Part shown: piece after piece, positions 21,579 to 28,627 of the stretch
Position numbering within the stretch: position 1 is the stretch's first letter
Layout of the letters: every line of letters starts with the position of its first letter
Source: Candidatus Peregrinibacteria bacterium
GTDB lineage: Bacteria > Patescibacteriota > Gracilibacteria > UM-FILTER-43-11
Assembly: GCA_016932495.1 (NCBI GenBank)
Contig: JAFGCR010000019.1
Span: forward strand, 1-32,592
Length of the DNA: 32,592 nt
Direction of reading: 5' to 3'
Notes under the pieces: model-generated
What the model was told of the DNA's origin: nothing
Databases searched by the model: none
What the model saw: the letters and a program-made list of their open reading frames with translations, nothing else
Made by a program: the position numbers and the translations under genes

Positions 21579-22025
21579 ATGAGAAGCGTTAATAAAGTCA
21601 TCCTGGTCGGTAATATCACGCGGGATCCGGAGATCAAACAGACCACCACAGGCCAGTCTATTGTTACCTTTGGTCTGGCCACGAACCGCGAATGGGTTAC
21701 GAGTAAGGGTGAGAAGCAATCTCTGGCCGAATACCATAATTTGGTGGCCTGGGGAAAACTCGCGGAGATATGCAAGCAATATCTTAAAAAGGGTAAATTG
21801 ATTTACGTGGAAGGATACCTTAAGACCCGCTCATGGGATTCGCCGGAGGGGGTGAAGATCTTTAAGACCGAAGTCGTGATCTATGACATGATCATGCTCG
21901 AAAAACGCCCGCGGGATGAAGAGGGCATCGACAGCCCCGATGATTTTATTCCCGGCGAAAATGATGCCTTTGATCCCTTGGCCGATATCGGAGGAGAGAT
22001 TTCTGACAAAAATACTTCCAAATAA
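21579..22025 (+). CDS. ssb: Single-stranded DNA-binding protein
   Basis: A 148-aa OB-fold SSB that coats ssDNA in replication, repair and recombination. The N-terminal 110 residues match the family: VNKVILVGNITRDPEI, TTTGQSIVTFGLATNREW, EYHNLVAWGKLAEICKQYLKKGKLIYVEG and KTEVVIYDMIML. The C-terminal tail is acidic (DDFIPGENDAFDPLAD) but ends in SDKNTSK, without the usual terminal DDDIPF-type tip that binds partner proteins. The position between rpoB and rpoC is unusual. The upstream spacer is AT-rich (TTTTCAATTTTTAATTTTT) with no Shine-Dalgarno. Confidence 0.96.
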   Translation: MRSVNKVILVGNITRDPEIKQTTTGQSIVTFGLATNREWVTSKGEKQSLAEYHNLVAWGKLAEICKQYLKKGKLIYVEGYLKTRSWDSPEGVKIFKTEVVIYDMIMLEKRPRDEEGIDSPDDFIPGENDAFDPLADIGGEISDKNTSK

Positions 22026-22063
22026 AAATAATAATTTTCAATTTTTAATCTTCAATAATTAAT

Positions 22064-25000
22064 ATGCATAAGACGCAAAAAAAGCACGATGAGTTTGACG
22101 CCATCACCTTATCCATTGCCAGTCCGGACAGCATTCTGGAATGGTCGTACGGCGAGGTGACCAAGCCGGAAACCATCAATTACCGGACCCAAAAACCTGA
22201 ACGGGACGGTCTTTTCTGCGAGAAGATTTTTGGCCCGACCAAAAACTGGGAGTGTTATTGCGGCAAATACAAGCGTATCCGCTATAAAGGGGTCGTGTGC
22301 GAAAAATGCGGCGTGGAAGTCACCCGCTCCATTGTCCGCCGTGAGCGGATGGGGCATATCAGCCTGGCTGTCCCCGTCACCCATATCTGGTTTCTCCGCT
22401 CCACACCCAGCCGTATCGGCCTACTTCTCGACCTGCCCATCAAGGCCATCGAGCAAGTGATCTATTTTGCTTCTTATATTGTTATCAGTGTTGACGAAGA
22501 AGCTAAACAGCAGGCGCTTGACCAGCTTGATAAGGATTATCAATCTTATAAAAAGCAGATCCAGGATGAATTCAAGCAGAAAGAAGCTGAATTTAAAGTG
22601 AAAAAACGCGATAAATCCGCCAAAGCCAATAAAGGCGATACAAATGAGGAAATTCCCGTGAGCGATCTGCTGAAAATCGAAGACGCCTTTGCGCAGAAGA
22701 TCGAAGAATTGAACCAACAGCACACTCAGGCGAAAGCAGAACTGGAATCCCTGAGTACCGGTAAGGTCATCGGTGAGCTGGAATACCGGGAGCTTTCTAT
22801 GAAATTCGGCCACATTTTCCGTGCGGGCACCGGCGCCGAATCTATCCGCCAGATCATGGAAGCGCTTGAGCTGGAAACCTATATTAAAAAATTACAGGAA
22901 GAATATGTTCAGAGCACCGGACAGCGCCAGAAGAAACTCAGCAAACGGATCCGTTTTGCCAATGCGCTGAGCCGCGCGGGTATCCGGCCGGAATGGATGG
23001 TGATCACCCAACTACCCGTCATCCCGCCCGACCTCCGGCCTATGGTCCAGCTGGACGGGGGCCGTTTCGCGGCCAGCGATCTTAACGACCTCTACCGCCG
23101 TGTGATCAACCGCAATAACCGTCTGAAACGTCTGATGGCCATCGGCGCCCCCGAAGTCATCTGCCGCAATGAAAAACGTATGCTGCAGGAAGCGGTCGAT
23201 GTCCTTTTTAACAACCAGCCCCGTGGCGGCAAGAGTGCTTTCATGGCCGGGGACAAGCGGAAACTCCGTTCTTTATCCGATATGCTTAAAGGAAAGCAGG
23301 GCCGTTTCCGTCAGAATCTTTTAGGAAAACGTGTCGATTATTCCGGACGTTCCGTGATCGTGGTCGGGCCTGAGCTTAGGCTGGATCAATGCGGGCTCCC
23401 CAAAGAAATGGCCCTGAAACTGTTCAAGCCGTTTGTAATCGGCCAATTGATCCGGGAAGAACACGCCCACAATGTCAAAGGCGCTGAACGGCTGATCGAA
23501 TCCGGCAAAAAAGAAGTATGGGATATCCTTGAGCGGGAAACACAGAACCGTTACGTGCTCCTCAACCGGGCACCCACCCTGCACCGTCTGGGCATCCAGG
23601 CCTTCCAGCCGGTCCTCATTGAAGGGAAGGCCATCCAGATACATCCTCTGGTCTGCGCCGCGTTTAACGCCGACTTTGATGGTGACCAGATGGCGGTCCA
23701 TCTCCCCTTATCCGAAAGTTCTCAAAAGGAATCCAAAGAACTGATGCTGGCGGTCACCAACCTTTTAAAACCGTCTGCCGGCGAACCGATCATTACTCCT
23801 TCTCAGGATATGGTGCTGGGCATTTATTATCTCACCAAATCCCTCAAAGGAAAGACGGGAGAAGGCATGCTGTTTTCCAGCATCAATGAGGCAGTCAATG
23901 CATACCGCATGGGTTATGTGGACCTGCACGCGCTTATTAAAACACGCGTTAAGGGCGAAATCATTGAAACCAGTGTCGGCCGCATGATCTTCAATACCTT
24001 TCTGCCCGAAGCGCTCCAGTATGTAAACGAGACGATGGGCAAAGGCGGTTTGAAAAAGCTTCTGGCCGACTGTCTGGAACATGTTGGCCCGGAAGCCACC
24101 GCTAAGATGGCGGATGAATTTAAGCGGATCGGTTTTAAATTCGCCACCAAATCCGGTTTATCGATTGCGGCTGCCGATATGCTTGCCCCCGATGAACGCG
24201 AGGAACTGGTCGAAGAAGCGTCTGAAAAAGTGAAAAAAATCAATAATCAGTACTGGAAAGGCTGGATCACCGAAGAAGAACGGTACAACCACGCCATCCG
24301 TATCTGGTCTTTCCTTAAAAACGATATCACCAACCGGATGATCGAGACGTTTGAAAAAATGCCCGAGAACCACATCCATTACATGATCGACTCCGGAGCC
24401 CGCGGTAACTGGGGCCAGATCACCCAGCTGTGCGGTATGAAAGGGCTGGTGGCTAATCCGAGCGGCAAGACCATTGAACTGCCGATTAAATCCAATCTGA
24501 AAGGCGGCTTCTCTATTCTGGAATACTTCATCGCCACCCATGGCGGACGTAAAGGAAAATCCGACACGGCGCTTAAAACCGCTGAAGCCGGTTATCTGAC
24601 CCGCCGTTTGGTGGACGCGGTCCAGGATGTGGTGATCAAAGAAGTGGATTGCGGCTCGGAGCATGAGCATGTCATCACGCGTGCGGAAAGCAAGCAGATC
24701 GGTGAAGGTTTTGAAAAACGCATTTATGGCCGGACACTGATGGGGCCGGTCGTCCATCCTAAAACCGGTGAAGTCCTGGCGAAGAAAGGGCATGAGATCG
24801 ACCATGAAGTCGTCCGCAAGATCAAGGAATTCGGCATCAACGAAGTCCGTGTCCGCGGTATTATGACCTGCCGCACCGAAAACGGCATCTGCCAGAAATG
24901 TTACGGCCAGGACCTTGGCACCAATAAAACGGTGGAGTTGGGCACTGCGGTCGGTATCATTGCCGCGCAGAGTATCGGTGAGCCTGGCACCCAGCTGACC

Positions 25001-25954
25001 ATGCGCACCTTCCACATGGGCGGCGTGGCGGAAGGGTCGGATATCACCCAGGGTCTTACCCGCGTGGAGGAACTTTTTGAAGCACGCCCCCCCCGCGCCA
25101 ACTCGGTCCTTTCTGATGTCGATGGACGTGTCCGCATTAAACAGAAAAAAGACCAGATCGAAGTCACGATCACCGGCGAAGAGCTCGCCACCGATACCCA
25201 CCTGATTCCTTTCGGTTTTGAAGTGATGGTCAAAAAAGGCGATAAAGTAAAAGCCAAACAGGTCATCGCCCGTTCAAAAGCTGATAAAAATACTGTCAAA
25301 GCCTCTGCCGACGGCAGGGTTCTGAAGATCGAAGGAGGATTTATCCACATCAAACATCAGGAAAAGCAAGTCCGTACGCATGCCTTTGGCCACCGGGAAC
25401 GCCTTTTGGTGTCCAATAACGACCTTGTTGCCAAGGGAAGCCCCCTGAACCGCGGCCATCTCAACCTTCAGGAACTCCTGCACCTGACTGATGTCTATAA
25501 AGTGCAGCGGTATATCATGACAGAAGTCCAGCACATTTACGCCTCACAGGGGCAGACCATCAATGACAAGCATATTGAGATCATTGTCAAACAGATGTTT
25601 TCCAAGGTGCGCGTGCTGGATCCGGGAGGAAGCGATCTTCTGGCCGGCGAGATCATCAGCACGGCTAAATTTGAACGCCTGAATCAGGAGCTCAGGAAAA
25701 AGAAAAAACCCGAAGTCATTATCGAGCATCTGCTGTTGGGTATTTCACGCGTGGCTATTATGACAGACAGCTGGCTTTCCGCGGCTTCGTTCCAGGAAAC
25801 CATCCGTGTTTTGGTCGAAGCGTCCACCACTAAAAAAGTGGATTTGCTGAAAGGCTTGAAAGAAAATGTGATTATTGGTAAATTAATCCCCGCTGGCCGC
25901 GTCTTTCAGGACCATTTAGCGGAAGTGGAAGAGGCTAAAACAAAAAAGAAATAA
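22064..25954 (+). CDS. rpoC: DNA-directed RNA polymerase beta' subunit
   Basis: A 1296-aa catalytic subunit. The N-terminal zinc site is CYCGKYKRIRYKGVVCEKCG; the active-site magnesium loop is NADFDGDQM (D537, D539, D541). The bridge-helix/trigger region includes GGRKGKSDTALKTAEAGYLT, and the second zinc cluster is CRTENGICQKCYG, followed by GIIAAQSIGEPGTQLTMRTFH. A Lys/Glu-rich coiled-coil insertion (about residues 145-230) sits between the zinc region and the clamp. No frameshift is seen. It begins 38 bp after ssb in an AT-rich spacer and is followed 62 bp later by rpsL. Confidence 0.99.
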   Translation: MHKTQKKHDEFDAITLSIASPDSILEWSYGEVTKPETINYRTQKPERDGLFCEKIFGPTKNWECYCGKYKRIRYKGVVCEKCGVEVTRSIVRRERMGHISLAVPVTHIWFLRSTPSRIGLLLDLPIKAIEQVIYFASYIVISVDEEAKQQALDQLDKDYQSYKKQIQDEFKQKEAEFKVKKRDKSAKANKGDTNEEIPVSDLLKIEDAFAQKIEELNQQHTQAKAELESLSTGKVIGELEYRELSMKFGHIFRAGTGAESIRQIMEALELETYIKKLQEEYVQSTGQRQKKLSKRIRFANALSRAGIRPEWMVITQLPVIPPDLRPMVQLDGGRFAASDLNDLYRRVINRNNRLKRLMAIGAPEVICRNEKRMLQEAVDVLFNNQPRGGKSAFMAGDKRKLRSLSDMLKGKQGRFRQNLLGKRVDYSGRSVIVVGPELRLDQCGLPKEMALKLFKPFVIGQLIREEHAHNVKGAERLIESGKKEVWDILERETQNRYVLLNRAPTLHRLGIQAFQPVLIEGKAIQIHPLVCAAFNADFDGDQMAVHLPLSESSQKESKELMLAVTNLLKPSAGEPIITPSQDMVLGIYYLTKSLKGKTGEGMLFSSINEAVNAYRMGYVDLHALIKTRVKGEIIETSVGRMIFNTFLPEALQYVNETMGKGGLKKLLADCLEHVGPEATAKMADEFKRIGFKFATKSGLSIAAADMLAPDEREELVEEASEKVKKINNQYWKGWITEEERYNHAIRIWSFLKNDITNRMIETFEKMPENHIHYMIDSGARGNWGQITQLCGMKGLVANPSGKTIELPIKSNLKGGFSILEYFIATHGGRKGKSDTALKTAEAGYLTRRLVDAVQDVVIKEVDCGSEHEHVITRAESKQIGEGFEKRIYGRTLMGPVVHPKTGEVLAKKGHEIDHEVVRKIKEFGINEVRVRGIMTCRTENGICQKCYGQDLGTNKTVELGTAVGIIAAQSIGEPGTQLTMRTFHMGGVAEGSDITQGLTRVEELFEARPPRANSVLSDVDGRVRIKQKKDQIEVTITGEELATDTHLIPFGFEVMVKKGDKVKAKQVIARSKADKNTVKASADGRVLKIEGGFIHIKHQEKQVRTHAFGHRERLLVSNNDLVAKGSPLNRGHLNLQELLHLTDVYKVQRYIMTEVQHIYASQGQTINDKHIEIIVKQMFSKVRVLDPGGSDLLAGEIISTAKFERLNQELRKKKKPEVIIEHLLLGISRVAIMTDSWLSAASFQETIRVLVEASTTKKVDLLKGLKENVIIGKLIPAGRVFQDHLAEVEEAKTKKK

Positions 25955-26016
25955 TACCCAATATCTAATATCTGATATCTTTTTAAATCCTAAATTCTAA
26001 TCTCTAATTTACCGTT

Positions 26017-26433
26017 ATGCCAACCATTAACCAATTGATCAAAAAGAGCAGACGCAGTCCTAAAAAGAAGAGTAAGTCTCCCGCTCTGCAATACACGTTT
26101 AATTCTCTCCGGAACCGTGAAGTCGGCCTGGATAAAGGCGCCCCGCAGAAGCGCGGGGTATGCGTTAAGGTGACTACCCGTACGCCTAAAAAGCCGAATT
26201 CCGCTTTGCGTAAAGTGGCCAGGGTCCGCTTAACGAACGGAGAAGAAGTGACCGCTTATATTATGGGAGAAGGCCACAACCTTCAGGAACATTCTGTGGT
26301 CCTGGTGCAAGGCGGGCGCGTGAAAGACCTTCCTGGAGTACGTTATCATATTATCCGCGGGCCTCTGGATACCCAGGGCGTCCAGGACCGCAAGCAGGGC
26401 CGCAGCCGTTACGGCGCCAAGAAGCCCAAGTAA
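26017..26433 (+). CDS. rpsL: 30S ribosomal protein S12
   Basis: A 138-aa decoding-centre protein. It shows [37 protein letters not shown] (the Lys whose mutations give streptomycin resistance is K58 or K59 here, wild type), [13 protein letters not shown] and [16 protein letters not shown]. It carries the 14-residue N-terminal insertion seen in Firmicutes-type S12 and absent from E. coli. It follows rpoC, as in many bacteria. The start is ATG, with no Shine-Dalgarno. Confidence 0.99.
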   Translation: MPTINQLIKKSRRSPKKKSKSPALQYTFNSLRNREVGLDKGAPQKRGVCVKVTTRTPKKPNSALRKVARVRLTNGEEVTAYIMGEGHNLQEHSVVLVQGGRVKDLPGVRYHIIRGPLDTQGVQDRKQGRSRYGAKKPK

Positions 26434-26448
26434 AATTTTCAATTTTTC

Positions 26449-26466
26449 CCTGAATCAAGTTCGGGG
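26449..26466. repeat. CCTGA...TCGGG palindromic repeat upstream of rpsG
   Basis: CCTGAATCAAGTTCGGGG, a near copy of the element at 10651-10667. It sits between two AT-rich ATTTTCAATT words in the rpsL-rpsG spacer. Confidence 0.55.
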
Positions 26467-26490
26467 TTATACTTTAATTTTCAATTCATT

Positions 26491-26949
26491 ATGGTCCAGA
26501 AAAAAACGAAGCACATTCCGGCTGATTCATCCGAATTACAGGAAAAATTCATTAACTGCATGATGACCAGAGGCAAGAAATCGGTGGCGCGCCATATTTT
26601 TTCCGACGCCATGCGGATTTTACACGAACAGGGCAAAAGCAATCCGGCAGCCATTTTCCAGAAAGCTCTGGATAATGTTAAACCCACTACCGAAGTCCGG
26701 GCGAGGCGGGTGGGCGGGTCGGTTTATCAGATTCCTGTCGAGGTAAGCCCCAAACGCCAGATGGCCCTCAGTATCCGCTGGATCATCCAGGCGTGCCGTA
26801 CGAAAAAAGGCAAACCTATGGCTGACAAACTCGCCCAGGAATTCATCGATGCCAGCAACGAAACGGGGGTGGCCTTTAAAAAACGCGAAGATGTCCACAG
26901 GATGGCCGCCGCCAACAAAGCGTTTGCCCATTTTGCCCGGTATAGATAA
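26491..26949 (+). CDS. rpsG: 30S ribosomal protein S7
   Basis: A 152-aa 16S rRNA-binding protein that nucleates 30S head assembly. It has the conserved MMTRGKKSVARHI, NVKPTTEVRARRVGGSVYQI, PVEVSPKRQMALSIRW and KREDVHRMAAANKAFAHFARY. fusA and tuf, which often follow in the str operon, are absent; a structured GC-rich spacer and then an SLH gene follow instead. Confidence 0.98.
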   Translation: MVQKKTKHIPADSSELQEKFINCMMTRGKKSVARHIFSDAMRILHEQGKSNPAAIFQKALDNVKPTTEVRARRVGGSVYQIPVEVSPKRQMALSIRWIIQACRTKKGKPMADKLAQEFIDASNETGVAFKKREDVHRMAAANKAFAHFARYR

Positions 26950-26950
26950 A

Positions 26951-27035
26951 CCCATGGGCGGCCCCGGTCGATGCTCCGATATGAGCTCCAATTGGAGCCC
27001 CTATGGGGATATTTTCTTTTGATTAGGGGTTTTTT
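26951..27035 (+). terminator. Structured region with probable terminator after rpsG
   Basis: CCCAT (26951-26955) pairs with ATGGG (27003-27007), and GGGC with GCCC inside it, around a perfect palindrome GCTCCAATTGGAGC (26985-26998). Alternatively CCCCTA (26998-27003) pairs with TAGGGG (27024-27029), followed by six T. The latter is the likely intrinsic terminator of the ribosomal operon, though its loop is long (20 nt). Confidence 0.5.
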
Positions 27036-27045
27036 ATGGTAAAAT
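27018..27045 (+). promoter_or_regulatory. Candidate promoter for the SLH-domain gene
   Basis: TTTGAT (27018-27023), 16-bp spacer, TAAAAT (27040-27045), overlapping the 3' arm of the preceding terminator. Predicted leader is about 23 nt. Confidence 0.45.
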
Positions 27046-27074
27046 GACTGCACTTAAAAATAAAAAAACAAATC

Positions 27075-28112
27075 ATGAAAATTCAAAAGCTATTCGCAAC
27101 GGTTTTGACGCTTGTTTTTTTGAGTATCCCCCTGGCGCCGGTATCAGCGGAAACGGCTGAAACCTCGTCCGGCATCAAAGCGGTGACGGATTTTCAGGAT
27201 GTCCTCCGCACCCATTCCAATTATGTGTCTATTAGTTATCTGAATGAAGCCGGTGTGATCAATGGCTATTCTGACGGGACGTTTAAGCCCGAGAACCCCA
27301 TTAACCGGGCGGAGGTTTTAAAAATCATTCTGATGGGTTCCGGCGTGGAAGTTCCTGAAGATTTCGGAGAAGTATCTTTTCCGGATTTTCAGAAAACAGA
27401 CTGGTTCGCCCGGTTTGTCATGAAAGCCAAAGCATTGGGAATCGTAAAAGGGGATGACGCGGATGGCACTTTTGCCCCTTCCCGCCAGGTGAATAAGGCA
27501 GAATTCCTGAAAATGCTTTTAATGGCCAATAACATCAAAATCGACGCGGTCCAGATGGAAGATGATCTGGCGCCGGATGCCCCAAAAGAAGCCTGGTTCG
27601 CTCCTTATCTGAATTACGCGTTTCAGGTCGGCATTATCACCAAAAACGAGCAGGGGCTGCTTGAACCGGCCAAGCCTTTAACGCGGGCCGAAGTGGCTGA
27701 CATGATGTATCTGCTGATTTTGATCAAAGGCAGTAAAGACACCCAATTCCTCCTCCATCGCGCTGAAGCTGAACTGGCTCAGATCGAAGTGTATATTGCG
27801 GCGAACAAAGTCCTGAACGCCAAGCGCGCGTCAGAACTGGCGGTTGATCTGACTCAGCAGGCTTACCGCAACATGCCGGATAACAATGTGGTTTTAGGGG
27901 CCGCCAAATTATCCCGCGCGTATGACTGGCTGGTGGACGCTTTTGTCCTGGGGATCCAGAAGGATTATACAGGGGCGGCTGAATGGGCTAATAAGGCCAT
28001 CGACAAAGCCACGGAAGCCTGGGAAGTGAACAATGCCACCCAGCCCATTGCCCGCCACATTAAAGACCGAGCCCGCGAGATCCTGGCGCAGGTCGGCGGA
28101 CAAGAAGAATAA
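27075..28112 (+). CDS. Secreted SLH-domain (S-layer homology) protein
   Basis: A 345-aa protein with a signal peptide cleaved near VSA/ETA (residue 25). Three SLH-like repeats follow at about 40-90 (YLNEAGVINGYSDGTFKPENPINRAEVLKI), 103-150 (AKALGIVKGDDADGTFAPSRQVNKAEFLKM) and 165-215 (AFQVGIITKN then PAKPLTRAEVADMM). SLH domains bind secondary cell-wall polymers and hold proteins on the surface. The C-terminal 120 residues are helical, with a TPR-like character (AANKVLNAKRASELAVDLTQQA; YTGAAEWANKAIDKATEAW), and may be a protein-binding module. Likely located at the cell surface. It has its own promoter. Confidence 0.92.
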   Translation: MKIQKLFATVLTLVFLSIPLAPVSAETAETSSGIKAVTDFQDVLRTHSNYVSISYLNEAGVINGYSDGTFKPENPINRAEVLKIILMGSGVEVPEDFGEVSFPDFQKTDWFARFVMKAKALGIVKGDDADGTFAPSRQVNKAEFLKMLLMANNIKIDAVQMEDDLAPDAPKEAWFAPYLNYAFQVGIITKNEQGLLEPAKPLTRAEVADMMYLLILIKGSKDTQFLLHRAEAELAQIEVYIAANKVLNAKRASELAVDLTQQAYRNMPDNNVVLGAAKLSRAYDWLVDAFVLGIQKDYTGAAEWANKAIDKATEAWEVNNATQPIARHIKDRAREILAQVGGQEE

Positions 28113-28159
28113 AGCCTGGCAGTCATCATGCTGGGCGATTATTATCATCCCTTTCACCT

Positions 28160-28582
28160 ATGAAAACTTTTTATCGCCTTTTCCCTGTCAGTCTCCTGCT
28201 GTTCCTGCCATTACATGCCCATGCTTATCAGAGTTCCCTCCTGGATGGCAATTCATCCCCTGTCTGCAATGCCTATTTTGAGATCATTAATTTTTCCATT
28301 GCCCTTGTGCTCATGGGAATCATTATCCTGATCCTCAATAAACTATCTAATGGTCTTAAAATGAGCTGGATTTATTTTTTCATTGCGTCATTCCTGTTTG
28401 CCGCCCTCCATTTGGCGGGCCTGTTAAAAGTGTTCAATATCATTGACCTGTCGTCCATTGCCTGTCTTATCGAATTACTGATGATGGTTTTTTTACTTTT
28501 GGCGGTCATAAGCTTCCGCAAGCTTCTCCGCCAGATCATTTCAAACAAATCGTTTACCCAGGATTCTAAAGGCAAGGATTAA
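28160..28582 (+). CDS. Small membrane protein, hypothetical
   Basis: A 140-aa protein. An N-terminal signal sequence or TM helix (to about HAHA/Y, residue 22) is followed by three hydrophobic helices (about 43-60, 70-90 and 100-118) and a short charged cytoplasmic tail (SFTQDSKGKD). No known family is recognised. It lies 47 bp after the SLH gene and 45 bp before the sensor kinase, in the same direction, so it may be cotranscribed and act with either. Confidence 0.78.
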   Translation: MKTFYRLFPVSLLLFLPLHAHAYQSSLLDGNSSPVCNAYFEIINFSIALVLMGIIILILNKLSNGLKMSWIYFFIASFLFAALHLAGLLKVFNIIDLSSIACLIELLMMVFLLLAVISFRKLLRQIISNKSFTQDSKGKD

Positions 28583-28627
28583 AAGTGCGGTTTATTATTC
28601 ATTTTTCATCAAGGGGTCATTTTTTTT

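Noticed and set aside
24158-25201. 347-aa open frame antisense to rpoC
   Set aside because: It is the complement of a strongly conserved rpoC region; its His/Phe-rich composition is typical of an antisense shadow and it has no recognisable domain.
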